Program-made: the position numbers and the translations under genes
Notes under the pieces: model-generated
Told to the model about the DNA's origin: nothing
Seen by the model: the letters and a program-made list of their open reading frames with translations, nothing else
Database searches by the model: none
From: Volvariella volvacea V23
Lineage: Eukaryota > Basidiomycota > Agaricomycetes > Agaricales > Pluteaceae
Reading direction: 5' to 3'
NCBI GenBank assembly: GCA_000349905.1
Contig: KB722742.1
Span: forward strand, 1,034,671-1,098,670
DNA: 64,000 bases
Part shown: positions 10,278-24,182 of the stretch, one piece after another
Layout: every line of letters begins with the position of its first letter
How positions within the stretch are numbered: position 1 is the first letter of the stretch

Positions 10278-12947
10278 ATGCTTCATTCAGAACATCGCTC
10301 AAAGGCAAAATCCACCTCTGTTCACCTTATCCTAGATATGGTTGTGACGTTGCAGTCTGCTCGGGGCATAATTGGTCTCGTTGGATCGACGGTCGATGAA
10401 TTCGCACACGAAGGGCTGCGATCGGCCGCCCCACATTTCCCTTCCCCAATTTCGTTCCAACCTCCCTACCACATTACCCTTTTCTCAAAGGAAGAATTGA
10501 AACAGATATCCATGGAGAAAATGCGGTCGTTGGATGCCGACACGCGGTTCGTTCATGCCATCGGAGTTGGAGGACATCACAAACGCGGTGTGTACTTTGT
10601 TGTGATTATATGGGCAGCCGGCCAAACTATCCGGAAGCAATTTGGTTTACCTCCGAAGGATTTCCACATAACGCTTTCTACGCAGGATGATCACAACATT
10701 AGCAAAGGAATAGATTCTTTGCTGCCGGGTCAATTTCCCCTCTCACCAAGTGCAGACCTACTTGATCACCTCGCATATACGCTTTTTATTGCTGGTCACT
10801 ATGGCGAGGCACAGCAATATTCAAAAGACCTAATTCTCCAGGTACCCGATTCACATCGTGGATTTCTACGTATTGCCGATGCTGCATTATCCGAGGGAAA
10901 GTTCAAGTTGGCTATGCTTGCGTATGGATGCGCACACGAACGTGCTGATGAAGAAAGGGTGAAGAATTATGCGCTCAGGAAATTAATTATCTGCTCGAAA
11001 CAGACTGAATGGGGTGTCGTTTCTTTGGAGCACGAGACACATCAGGTTCCAGCAGAGATAGGAAAATTCCTCCTGAAGCCTTGGTCCGCTGACCTGCGCA
11101 CCGCCATTACGGATGCTAACATAACGCCCACACTCCAGCTCGAACCCCGAGAGTCGCTCTATATACCGCACTGGGCTCTAGGTTCCTCCACTCCTACTTG
11201 GTATAAGCTTCCCCGGTTCTTTCGCTGGCTAATCCCCTATCATATAGCAATCATGTCTACACCTCGTCGGGAGGAAGACATCGATGCCCTCGCCTCTTCG
11301 GCCTTAGGAATTAGCCATATTCTGACGTTAACTGAAGAAACACCGCTTCCCGCAGCATGGTTCCTTTCCCGACCTGTCACTAATACATTCCTACCAATCG
11401 CCAACTACCACGCTCCATCCATTGAACAAGTGGACCTTGTGATGCGGTTGATAAGCAATCACAATAATGCCCCAATGCTCATACATTGTGGTGGGGGGAA
11501 AGGACGCGCCGGAACCGTAGCCGCATGCTACCTGTCAGCCTTTGGTTTCAGCAGACCGAGGTATGATCAAGAGCGACCCGAATTGTCTGCAGCCGAGGCC
11601 ATTTCAACACTTCGTCACCTACGACCTGGATCTATTGAGACCTCACAGCAAGAAGACTTCGTTTCAAAGTGGTGTAGCACAATATGGAAACGCCAGTCTG
11701 TCTATCCGTCCTTGCCGTCGGAGCCTGCGCCTTGTCCCCTGGAAATAGAAGGAACGCTAGGGAAGGAGTACGATTTATTGGTACTGGTTGGATTGCCCGG
11801 GTCGGGGAAGTCATGGTTCTCTAAAGCGCTCTTGGCGCGGAACCAAAGTGGATGGCAGAGGATTTCACAGGACGATTCAGGAAGCAGGGCATTCTGCGAA
11901 ACCGAGATCGGGAGGGCCAGAGGGCGGGTCTTACTGGATAGGTGTAATACGGCCGCAACCGATCGGAAATACTGGTTAGACCTTGCCTCGAACTGGTGCA
12001 AGCACCCCATATGCGTGTGGTTCGACTATGATGTGGAGCTTTGTACCTCCCGTGCCCAGATGCGTCCTGGCCACCCCACATTACCGCCCGGAAGTCGAGT
12101 ACGGAATGCCATAGACCAAATGCAAAAAACGTTCTCTAGACCGCAGCTCACTGAAGGCTTTGACGCTATAGCCATCGTCAAGTCTTTCGCCGCTGCGCAG
12201 GAGCTGGTTGGGCTACTGTCTCCTCCCGTTACGATTTACAAATTCCCCAGGACCCCACACCTCATTAATCTTGGTGCTGTGAGCGAAGACGACATTATAG
12301 CGGACAGCCTCAGTCTTCTAAATCTTGGAAGCGAAGGTGCCAATATCGTCATTACTGAAAAGGTTGACGGCGCCAACATGGGGTTCTCCCTTTCCTCCGA
12401 CCGCTCCAACATCATCGTCCAGAATCGATCTCACTATGTCAACTCGTCATCTCACGAACAGTTCAAGAAGTTAGGTCAATGGGTCGACCAACATAGAGCG
12501 GACTTATACCACGTCCTGGATCGCGATCCTTATTTCGCGGAAAGGTACATCCTATTCGGGGAGTGGATGTTCGCGACGCATTCAATCCCGTATATGACAC
12601 TACCAGACAGGTTTTTGGCATTTGACCTCTACGACAGGACTAGGGATGTTTGGGCAGATAGACGAACGTTAGAGCGGCTGTTGAAGGGCACAGGAATACA
12701 ACTAGTACCCGTAATACAGGAGGGCAGTGCGATACCGAGCGAAGCGGAACTCAAGAGTCTTGTCCAAGGACAGTCGCGATTCTGGGAGGGGCGGATCGAA
12801 GGGGCTTATGTCAAGGTAGAAAAGGGCGGGTTTGTAATTTCGCGAGGTAAGGTGGTTAGAGGGGATTTCATTGCTGGAAATGAACACTGGACAAGAGGAA
12901 AGCTAAGAGTCAATGGGTTGGCAAGAGAGGAGGAACCTACCACCTAA
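10278..12947 (+). CDS. Composite RNA end-healing and ligase protein (2H, DSP, PNK, RNA ligase)
   Basis: One uninterrupted frame of 889 residues. Residues 60-135 show a 2H phosphoesterase pattern with two HxT motifs (YHITLF at 64-69, FHITLS at 129-134). Residues 160-235 look like TPR helices. Residues 320-470 form a dual-specificity phosphatase domain with the loop HCGGGKGRAG (403-412; Cys404 and Arg410 present). Residues 498-640 form a P-loop kinase with GLPGSGKS (505-512), SQDDSGSR and DRCNTAATDRKYW. Residues 655-875 form an RNA ligase with motif I EKVDGAN (Lys695 nucleotidyl site), LFGEWMFATHSIPY, FLAFDLYD, EGAYVKVE and RGKVVRGDF. All core catalytic residues are present. The parts suggest opening or removal of cyclic phosphate, 5' phosphorylation and ligation of RNA ends, as Trl1 does, but with a different order and an added phosphatase. 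The job itself is inferred. Absence of introns contrasts with every large neighbour. Confidence 0.85.
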   Translation: MLHSEHRSKAKSTSVHLILDMVVTLQSARGIIGLVGSTVDEFAHEGLRSAAPHFPSPISFQPPYHITLFSKEELKQISMEKMRSLDADTRFVHAIGVGGHHKRGVYFVVIIWAAGQTIRKQFGLPPKDFHITLSTQDDHNISKGIDSLLPGQFPLSPSADLLDHLAYTLFIAGHYGEAQQYSKDLILQVPDSHRGFLRIADAALSEGKFKLAMLAYGCAHERADEERVKNYALRKLIICSKQTEWGVVSLEHETHQVPAEIGKFLLKPWSADLRTAITDANITPTLQLEPRESLYIPHWALGSSTPTWYKLPRFFRWLIPYHIAIMSTPRREEDIDALASSALGISHILTLTEETPLPAAWFLSRPVTNTFLPIANYHAPSIEQVDLVMRLISNHNNAPMLIHCGGGKGRAGTVAACYLSAFGFSRPRYDQERPELSAAEAISTLRHLRPGSIETSQQEDFVSKWCSTIWKRQSVYPSLPSEPAPCPLEIEGTLGKEYDLLVLVGLPGSGKSWFSKALLARNQSGWQRISQDDSGSRAFCETEIGRARGRVLLDRCNTAATDRKYWLDLASNWCKHPICVWFDYDVELCTSRAQMRPGHPTLPPGSRVRNAIDQMQKTFSRPQLTEGFDAIAIVKSFAAAQELVGLLSPPVTIYKFPRTPHLINLGAVSEDDIIADSLSLLNLGSEGANIVITEKVDGANMGFSLSSDRSNIIVQNRSHYVNSSSHEQFKKLGQWVDQHRADLYHVLDRDPYFAERYILFGEWMFATHSIPYMTLPDRFLAFDLYDRTRDVWADRRTLERLLKGTGIQLVPVIQEGSAIPSEAELKSLVQGQSRFWEGRIEGAYVKVEKGGFVISRGKVVRGDFIAGNEHWTRGKLRVNGLAREEEPTT

Positions 12948-14739
<1,792 letters not shown>

Positions 14740-15292
14740 CTTTAGATTCAGATACCCGGCAATTTGCCGTCATTGCATGCGTCATACATGTTGATTCAAC
14801 TCAACATCCACGCCTCTCCGCATTGTACATGTATCATCAGAAGTCTATCACCACAAAATCAGTTGTCTATATCAATTATAACACCGTTCTAGACCTTCGG
14901 ATAACCAACAGAGCTTCGATTGAGATAAAGCAACGTATGACATGAGCCTGATTCACGCCTACCCACGTCGACATGAAAGAATATTGTATATTTGCATAAA
15001 AACCTTTGACAGTCGTATATCGTACGTGCATGTGTGGGTGGAATTACGGTGATCAGGGTTGCATGATTGAGAAGAGGGGAGGTAACATTGCCTGTCGATA
15101 ATGTCGACTCAGCTAGGGGCACGCTGGAGGGGGAAAAGCTGGGAGAGAGAAGGAAAAAGGAAATTTGGGGAAAGGGGAATTCGGGAGAAGCAATACAGGA
15201 CCTGAAACGGGATGGAACGATGATAAAAGGCAACCTGGCCTCGAGCGCTCGAAAAAGCTGAGAGGAGTGGTCTGATTAACTAAATGCTAGTG
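14740..15292. other. Convergent intergenic region
   Basis: Lies between the 3' ends of adenosine kinase and the zinc-finger gene. A purine-rich stretch covers about 15120-15260. No gene is recognised. Confidence 0.4.
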
Positions 15293-17940
15293 CTACGACG
15301 GTGAAGGGGACGCGAGGGACTCCTGACATTGGATAAAACGCGATCAGTACCTACAAAGAACAAGATACGTGAAAACTTACCGAAGTCAGGATGTCCGCTG
15401 TAACACCAATTAAAAAAGCAAAAAAGGAAGCCCATGAGCAATAGGAACAGACGGAAGGTAACGGAACCCAGCAAAGAAAAACTCAAGTCCTAAAACACAA
15501 ACTTACCGGGATTCAACATTGGCTCCCCATCATCCATTAGTAAATGCTCCTCAACAGACTCCTCATCCCGTCTTTCAGAGTCCATTGTAGCGATAGACGC
15601 TGATGACGTGTCACCAGGTCCAGTGCCGGTATAGTCCATCAATGTGTCCCCGTCTGCATCCTTGCTACCGTCATCTTGAACACTACTGATACCCTCATCT
15701 GTATTACTACGTTCACCAACAATCGGTCCATCGGTTCTTACCTCGGGGGGCTTTTCGTCCTCATCAGTTGCGGATATTACAAATACATCCACCATTGACT
15801 TGTTATCGTCGGGTCTAGACATTCCCAGTGCTGGCACCACTGCGTCCTGTGATAACGGCGCTGATGGAACCGAAGGTACTGTCACAACCGCATCTTTATC
15901 ATTATCTTCTTCTTCTTCCTCCTCCTCCTCTTCTTGCCTCATGGCTGCTAAAGCCCTGTCTCTTTCATCAAGAGCAGTGGCGTATTCATCGGCCAGTGGT
16001 GCTCCAAGTGCGGTGACCGGTTCCCCAATGGCACCGTTAATCTGTGCACCCAACGGGTTGGTGACGCCAGGTGTCCTTGGGTCCGGAATCGCATCCGGAT
16101 TACTTAAAGCTTCGCCTTCGACAGAATTGTCCTTCACCGTCAATTCCGTGGACTCCAGGACCGCTTTCATGGCAGCCTGCGTAACCTCAAGAGAAACAGG
16201 GGGCTCTTGGGGGATAAACTCAGTAGGAGCTCCGGGTATACTCCCGTTGACGCTTTGCACTTGTGCTTGAGCAGCTAACACGGCAACGGTTGCGACGGCC
16301 ACTGCAGTGGCGGCAGTGTCAGCATTAGTTGTGGCACTGCTGGGTGGTGCTGTAACCGGGGATGAGGTGGAAGAACCTAACAATGGATCAATGATTGGTG
16401 TTGCTGTAGAAGGAGGGCCAGGAACAGGCACTGCTGAGGTAGATATAGGGAGGAGTGGAGGAGGTACAGGCGAAGGTAGTGCAGCAACGGGCGAGGACTG
16501 CCCTTGGTGCTCGTGCTTGTCCTGCTGTAGCGATGCGACCGGAGTACCGCCTACTTTGTGTCCGTTCTGATTACGCGAAGGTGGCCGTTGATCGGTGGGA
16601 CTACTATGACGGGATCGATTCAGCTGGGGTGGAGCACTTGGCTGCCGTGAGGGGGGATCGGTACGAGGCGGTGGGGGCGGTGGGGGAGTGGCAGGAGATG
16701 GATCACCACTCTGAGGATGCGGGTGAGGAGGGTGGCGGTAGTAGGATGGCGGGAAGTATGTATGATAAGGTAGCGGATGGCCAGGACCAGATAGGTATGG
16801 TGGGCCCTCGGGCCACGAATGAGGCTGAGGGGGGTAATTCCAGGGCGCAGCTGGAGGCGGTGGCGCACCTGTAGCCCCTATACGAGTTGCAGAGGTTGGA
16901 AGGCCTATTTGACCGTAGGGCGCGTCAAGAATAGGTCGCGGCGGCATATAGGCTGGAGAAATTCAGGGTTGAGTGCCGCATCAGATGAGAGGCATCGCGT
17001 ACAACGTACGGGTAGTGGTACTTGTGTGATGGCGATAATATCCTCCAGACGCTGGGGGATGAGTTGACGGTGGAGGGTTAGATGAGGGATGAATGGTCCG
17101 TTCCTTTCCTTTGGACGGTGTTGCACTCCTGCTCCTAGAGGGTGACTCTGGAGACTTAACGTTTTCGATCGCTCTATTTGCGTTGCCATTCCGTGGTTCT
17201 ACATCGTTGGGCTCCATAATAACGCCATTATGTCTTCAAATATGTGAGTAGTTATGCGGCAGGTGATGGCTTTATCATACCTTGACTTCTGGTGCCTGCG
17301 CAAAGCATCAGTCTGAGCAAATGGATCAGCATACTATTCATGTCCTCGTCACCCATACCACGACCTACCCGTGTGAACGTGGCGTCGCACTGCGGACAAG
17401 CACTATAGGAAAGCGTGAGCAACGAGCGTTGATACTATGATGATGACAAAAGGGAAAGAAACCAACACGGACAAGCCGGGCATTGAATGCAGCTTGGTTG
17501 TTCGTTGATGGCGCTTCAAGTCGGCTTCACGAGCAAACTGCTTGTTACATCCATTGATCTTGCATGGCCATACGCCCGTAACCGGCTTCTTCTTGCTGTT
17601 GGTTTTCTTCTTCGTGGACTCCTTTTTATCCTCTGCCTATGCATCGAGTGTCGCAGTATGATATCGAATCATTGGGTGCAGTTGGCAGTCCAGATCGTGT
17701 TGGTCGATTGGGTGGCGTCGGTCAGTCGGTCAATCGGAGTTGCCACATTTCATTGGAAAGGAAATCCAGAACATTGCGATTTGACAAGAACAGGGACATA
17801 TACAGGATCGGAACAGGAAGAAATGGCCCAGAGTTCAGCATCATGTCCACAAGTCCAAGAACAAAAGCGTAGACGAAGGGAGGACAATGCAAATCGAATT
17901 AATTGAGCAGAAAACTCACAGAATCTGCGATTTTGACCAT
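15293..17940 (-). CDS. C2H2 zinc-finger protein with Pro-rich and acidic tail
   Basis: Likely DNA-binding transcription regulator. Exon 1 (17940-17920) codes MVKIADS. After a 283-base intron, exon 2 starts at 17636 with AEDKKESTKKK, a basic tract. Finger 1 is CKINGCNKQFAREADLKRHQ followed by RTTKLH. Finger 2 is CPQCDATFTR, completed over an intron by TDALRRHQKSRH. Next comes MEPNDVEPRNG with a Ser/Pro-rich linker. An intron of about 55 bases joins STTTP to YMPPRPILDAPYGQIGL. The remaining 480 residues are rich in Pro in the first half (about 16560-16900). They then hold an Ala/Val segment, a run of eight Glu (15918-15940) and many acidic patches. The 3' end is less certain: splicing beyond GEPMLNPG leads to a TAG at 15293, while reading through ends at 15490. 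No family beyond C2H2 is recognised. Confidence 0.68.
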
Positions 17941-18448
17941 AGTTTATGATAACGGAGCTAGAAATAAGGGATTTCCTGCTCTTGGATAAGTCCTTAAGTG
18001 CGCCTCGTCGGCTAAAAGTAGTTCTCTGTCGGACGCCCCTAACGAAACCAACGGGACTGGAATGGGGCAATTACTTTGGGACTTGAGGACCAGCGGGGTT
18101 GTGGCTGAGCGCGCCTTTGATGGTGGCGGTATGAGGACAACTGTTTGTTTCGGAGGATAAACGGATAATCACGTACAAATAAAATACCTCTGGATTTGCC
18201 GACACAGCCGGAGCGCCACCGATTGGAGGGGCTACAGTAACTTGTATTGTTCATTCTCGAGAAATCTATCTACAAAATGTGGTATGTACAATAACTCTAT
18301 CGCAGCACTGATAGGCCAACAAAATTAGTCGGACAAAGACAAGTAAAAAAAAAGCACAACTAGGTATGAACATCAGACGTCCCTTTTCGTCTATTGAGGT
18401 AATTTACAACCCATTATACGAACTAGAGAATTGGTTTAGCGCATATTC
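17941..18448. other. Intergenic between zinc-finger 5' end and Raptor 3' end
   Basis: Contains the promoter of the zinc-finger gene and the 3' flank of Raptor, both on the minus strand. A small minus-strand frame (18254-18039) has no recognisable features and is not called. Confidence 0.4.
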
Positions 18449-21400
18449 TTACAACGTAATACAGCACAACTCACTGCTTCCGTCGGGTTGACCCAAGGCA
18501 TATAGCATCTCTGTTGGATGGAACACCAAAGAACTCGTCCTCGGTATAAATGTCGAAGGCATAGTTCGGTGAGGCGTCAGCGTCAATCCCGTTCCAATAT
18601 TGTACGACGATAGTGGCCCTGATCCTCCCGCTGCATGGACGACAACACGTTGCGATCTCCAATTCATCGAAGTCACAGCGGATGATCTGCAGGTACAGGT
18701 AAAAATCATCAAACCATCAGTCAGATGCGAGCGATTGACTCGTGTGTGGGGGTTGACAGGTGAATGAGGAAAGTGACTCACGCAGCAAAGACAGGTGTCA
18801 AAGGATGGGCATCCCATGCGGATAGTCCGCCTGCATGCACCGTCCAAGTTTTGATGGGAGTGTCAAGACGAATATCCCAAAGCTTAACTTCCCCATCGAT
18901 CCTATATGCAGCATTGTCAATCAGTCAAAGTCCATTTGGTCAAAACAAACCGGCATTTCGGTAATAAGATCCGCATGTAGCCAGAGGCTTGGACATGCAG
19001 AAGGATGAGGGTTGTACTCACGAAGCCGAGTAGAACTGTAGAGGTGAGCTTGGATTCCACTTGACGCTTTGTATCCAGGATGTATGCTCAAGGTATTTTC
19101 TAGACCTAGTGGCTTCTTCGTCTTCATCAATCCGTCTGTCGAATACTTTTACAACGCCATCCCCAAATCCAGCAATAAAGGTTTGTGTATGAGTTGGGTC
19201 GGACTCAATAGCGGTTAGTGGACTGTCCAATCCCGTCTCAATATCCTATTACTCCTGAATTAATGCAAACAAGATACCGGGCATGAATGGAACTTACCGC
19301 AGAAGCTGTCTCAGTTTGTGCATCCCACACTTTAATAATGCGGGCATCACCACCCACAAGCAACGTTCCAGCGCTCTGCTTCCAATCCATCACAACGCCA
19401 CTACCCTGACGCAGTTGGATGACCTCATTGAGTGCTCGGAATGCACTGACCATTTGTACCGGGCCTTGATCTAGCGTGCTATCATAATTTCGGAACAGGC
19501 GCACAATGCCGTCAGCTGTGGGCGAAACAATGTCAGGTTATTTCATCATACGGAGATGAGAATTTAAAGTTTTAGGAGGTACGGAGATGGATTCAGGGTC
19601 GCAAGACACAGATGCCAAGCGAAGTGGTATGAAGTAGGAGGTAAAATTCAAAATCGGAGGAAATCAAATTAATTAGGATAATTCACTAACCTGCAGCAGT
19701 GACGACAATGCCACCAACATCCTGGTTAATGATGTTCATAGCCGTAATCGTCGTGCCTTTTGCGTTCCCATTGCAGAAGTAATTAAGACGTTTCCGTTGT
19801 GACCAGTCCCAGACACTATATCCACGTGCTTGAGCGCTAGATAAGGAGTAGCGTATTAAATGCGGTTACCTGATCATATCCGACTCGTTTGCCATGATTA
19901 AATGCGGGTCGTACGCGTGGAATCGCATCGTGAGTGGAAGGGTTGAGACTTGGAAATGCGCCACAGGGCGATCCCAACGGCATGTATCTAATAGGTTAAG
20001 AGATCAACCAACTAACCACTTGACGAGCATGACGCAGACATACGAGCATACATGGATTGCTGCATGGTCTCGCCAATAACCTGTTCGTTCCTTTGCTGTC
20101 TCCAAACTTGATAGTTATATTCCACACTACCAGGTTCGTCGGCCTCCGTTTGCTATCAACCAACTCGTGTCAGCAAATGCTCAAGAGGTATGGAAAAAAG
20201 AGATGCAGAAAAATTCACTCACTCTCATCTGAGGCTCCTTGAAATACTCGCAACACCAGTCATAATATCCGCTCTTCAACGGTAGCACGTCCTTGATACC
20301 CGCCCCGGTTCCCAAACCAAGTATAACACTGTTATTTGAGTCGACAGAAAACGTGCTGTTACTAGGACTAGGAAGCCCACCACTTCCTTGGTAGTACGAA
20401 TGTCCTCCCTGTCCGTGGCCGTGTCCGTGGTATTGGCTGGAGTGTCCGTGGTGTCCATGACCGTGCCCATGACTATGATGTGAACGAGACGCTTCATACT
20501 GAGCTCTCCTGGTAGGATGCAATCCCAACCTCCTTCGCGCGCGTAACCTCTCCATGTCTTCCTCCATCAGAGCCTCAATTACATCATACGCGCCAAATCT
20601 AACCTGCTGCTGCTGCTCTTGTGGTTGAGGCGTAACCCCTCTTCCAAACCCATGTCCATTCGCCGATGATCCATCTGGACTCTCAATACTTTCCTTTTCC
20701 CTCTCACCATCTTCCTCCTCCTCCTCTTTCCCGTACGGTGATGAATACTTGGCGATGTTTAGGTTCGGTGAGGGCGGTCTAGAGATATCGACTTGATGAT
20801 CTTTTGATCCTCCCTGAGGCAGGTTATTAGCAGTGAACGAAGAAGCCCCCAAGGGACTTGGCATGGACGTTCTCAGGACTTCTTCGTTCAAGGCATTCGT
20901 CGTTGATGAAGAAGAGGGGAACATAATACCGTTAGCGATATTCTTTAGCGTACTGGCGATGGATGGGATAGATGGTGATCGTCGAAGGGTATTACCAACA
21001 CCAGATAAAGAGGTCGTCATAGTATCGCTCCTTGATATGCTCGGCCTTGCCGATAACGGCGACGCTGAATATCCAGCTGCAGAAAGCGGGCCTTGTAATG
21101 AGGGTACTCTTGATCTCGAATACGTCCCATAAGGACCTTGAGTTTGTTGCGGTTGTGATGTAGCTTTGATAGGAGCAATGGGCGAGGCATGTAGCGATGT
21201 TGATTCCAATTTCGTAAATGGTGACTCGAGCAGGAGAGCCATGATATAATCTACGATCGTCTGGGCCATTGTGGCTACTTCGGAGTAGGGGTCCACTGAT
21301 AGGTCGAGCAAGACCACGAAGATGGTAAAGAATGATGACAACAGCACTCTATTCTCCTCTCTCTCTTCCTCGGTAAACGTATCCAACCATTCTGCAACGG

Positions 21401-24182
21401 CTTGACTCGTCAAGAAATCGTCGTCGTGTTGTTGCTGAGCGGCAGCGTAATAGCCGCCCTGGCTGGCCATGCGCCATTTCCTATCCTCCTCCCAATAGAT
21501 CCAGGCGCACACCACGAAGTACCCTCTCCACTCATGAACCAAACAACTTATCACCACCAACAATTCCTTCCTACACATCGGACTGGCGTCATCCTTAATA
21601 GCCAAAGTAGCCCCTGTAGCTACTGCAACTTCCATCCTGAAGTGAACTCGCTCCTCCAGTTGGTACATCGTTCCAGTACCGCCTCCGCCCCTCTTTTTAG
21701 GGTCAGCTGATCCACTAGCTCCCATAAACGTCCCAAGCGCATACAAAGCAGCTGCCCTAACTTCCGCCGAATCGTCCGAGAGCATTGCCACCAACTTGTC
21801 CTGGGTTCCTCTATCCACCCCATAAACCTTAATCTCGAAATTGCCATCCCACATTTGCGCAATGCACAACGCAGTCCACTGTCGCAGCAAAAAGTCGGGC
21901 TCCTCAAGTCGATCATAACAGCTATCGAAAACCCTTTCACCCCAGCATGCCGCCTGTCCATGTGGGAAATCCCTAGAAATCGCAGCTAAGATGAACGAAC
22001 ACATTGCTTTATGCTCCGAACTATTCGGTAGGAGACCGTCATCTCTAAGTGCCAAGGCTTGAGCAAAATACTTGTACCCCTGGGTATTGTAAAGATCCGT
22101 TTGCACAGACGGATCGACAGCCAAGATCCTCGCCCAGATGAAAATGAGAACAGGCCGCAAGTCTGGTCCAGCCGCCTGCAAAAGCTTCGAGATGTACGGG
22201 AAAATACCGATCGTCAAGACTAGATGAACCGCCCAAGGACCTAGGTCGACGAATTGGGATAATAGGATGAGAGCACGAAGTCGATGCGGTTGAGAGAGTA
22301 ACACTTGAAGTACGATAGGAAGTTGATCGGGAGGTTTACGGGGCACTAGATGATGGTTTGGACCTGTTCCGGCTCCAAGACTCATATCGGCAGCGTTAGG
22401 GAAGCGATTGTCGTGAGGTAAAGACATCGGGCCACGCTTTGTCAAAGCCGAACCACCTCTGGATATCCATACTTCAAAGGCCGTCAACTGATCGGCAAAG
22501 AAACGACTCGGTTGATAAGCGTAGGGTTTGTCTGATGTTTTCCCGATGTATTTGGGTTGCGTCTGCCCAATTCGGCCTGCGCGTGCGGAATTTGGAGTAG
22601 GACCAGCGGATGGGTCAGGGGTTTTAAAAAGTAGGTCCGGGAGTTGACGAAGACAGGCATCAACGGCTAGATCCCAGGTAGCCCAAAGCGGATGAGTGTT
22701 GGTTGGCGGCAGGGGTGGCCAGGTGTGTGGCGTGCAATGATAATTTTTCATGATGCGTTCGGCGAGGAGGAAGTTCCGGAAAAGGGAAGCAATGAGGAGG
22801 TCGCATCTGTAAAGTCGTGTGAATATGTCCCTCGAAAAAGTCGTCCATGCTATGGTGTCAGTGATGGCGGTGAACAACCAGTTGAGTTCACCTAAAGGAG
22901 TCCTACGATCCTTCAGATCGCCTGGCAGCTGCATTACCATGTCCGCGGTGATGTTATTCGGGAGCTGATGGTTCATAATAAAATATCGTAGGGCGATGTC
23001 GATGGGTGAAGTGAGGCAGGATGTGAAGACATCAGCTGGAAGCTCTGGACATGTCGGTAATTGCTCATTTGCAGCACACGCTGCAAGTTGCAACGAGTCC
23101 ATCATCGGATGCGCACCGTCCGCGTATCCACCGTGTACCAACTTCATTTCTTGGTCTTTACGCTCGGCGAAAGCATTGAAATTTTGAAGCAGGTGACCCG
23201 CGGCGGAACAATCCCAAATGTATACGCCAGGTGATCCCAACCACGACTGCACCTCCTGCAACGAGACTGGGATATACTGCGTGTAGTTGCGGTTAAAGCA
23301 CCACAATTCGCCGCTTGCAGTTGGCTTCGGCACGCCATGTCCATTGTAATAGAAGAGGACTGCATCGTCTTTGGCTTGTTTGCGAAGAGTTTGGCAAAAA
23401 CGGCGGAGATCTTCCAATGAAGGGTCTAGGATAGGCTTGTAAGAAATCTTCATACTCAAACCCTCAAACTGATGTTGGAGGTTCGATCCTATTGCTTCGA
23501 GAGCCTTGTGAGAGGGCATTGTGTGAGGATCTACCCAACACTCCAAAACGGCGCAAGGATTAGTTTTGACAACGTCGGGGGGATCGACATCGATGTTAAG
23601 ACAAAGCACGAGCGCGGCATTGGCTGTTTTGAGCTTTCCTGGAGACGAACCGCGCCACGGAATGGTTTTTGCGGACCATGGTGGTGTTGTGGGGTTGCCG
23701 CATGTGAGGTGTCGCTTTGCTGACCAGTAGGGAGCATCTGGAACGGACTCAAAGGAACCGGGCGCACGATCTTCTGGGCTTGTAGCACTGTTGCGCCGTG
23801 AGGAGAGATCCGAACGCGAGAGTGAGCGGTATTGTTCGGTGTCAGAATCGGATTGATCACGACGTCGAGAGCCGGATGGTCGAGACCATGAACCTCCACC
23901 TTCGGTGCAAGATATGATGGCGAGCGCAGAATTTGCAAAGATGCGATCGTACCTGCGGAGAAGCGGGGTCCGGTGCGTTGTTGAGACTGGTGGGGGTGCA
24001 TCCTTGTTGATTGAATTCTTGGTGCTGGGGCTATGGTGAGGTATTAGACAATCGCCGTGTGTGACTGCAACATACTGGACGCGATGCAGGCAAGATTCAA
24101 TGAAGGATATACATGAAGGATAAGATAGGGAAGAGGGGAGTAAGGAAAGCGTGCGCGTCAGAGGCAAGGGAGCGCCAAGCAC
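18449..24182 (-). CDS. KOG1: Raptor/Kog1 homologue, scaffold of TORC1
   Basis: Raptor recruits substrates to the TOR kinase in complex 1. The long 5' exon (24182-about 20225) carries the conserved caspase-like N-terminal region, with LTCGNPTTPPWSAKTIPWRG, CAVLECWVDP and KQAKDDAVLFYYNGHGVPKP. These are followed by GELWCFNRNYTQYIPVSLQE and VYIWDCSAAGHLLQNF. HEAT-like helices follow, with PDQLPIVLQVLLSQPHRLRA and LGPWAVHLVLTIGIFPYISK. A linker rich in Ser, Gln and His comes next. The smaller downstream exons encode EADEPGSVEYN and then WD40 repeats, for example DGIVRLFRNYD, ARIIKVWDAQT, DGVVKVFDRRID and EVKLWDIRLDTPIKTW. The exact 5' start is uncertain: a 45-base in-frame stretch near 24028-24075 has intron ends and may be spliced out. 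The last few residues (near 18449) may lie in a further exon. Confidence 0.88.

Noticed and set aside
18039..18254. Minus-strand frame MNNTSYCSPSNRWRSGC as a first exon of the zinc-finger gene
   Set aside because: A better first exon (MVKIADS at 17940) joins in frame to the zinc-finger exon, and this frame shows no features.
23531..24001. Minus-strand frame MHPHQSQQRTGPRF as a separate gene
   Set aside because: It overlaps the Raptor caspase-like exon in another frame, and Raptor is clearly the coding frame.
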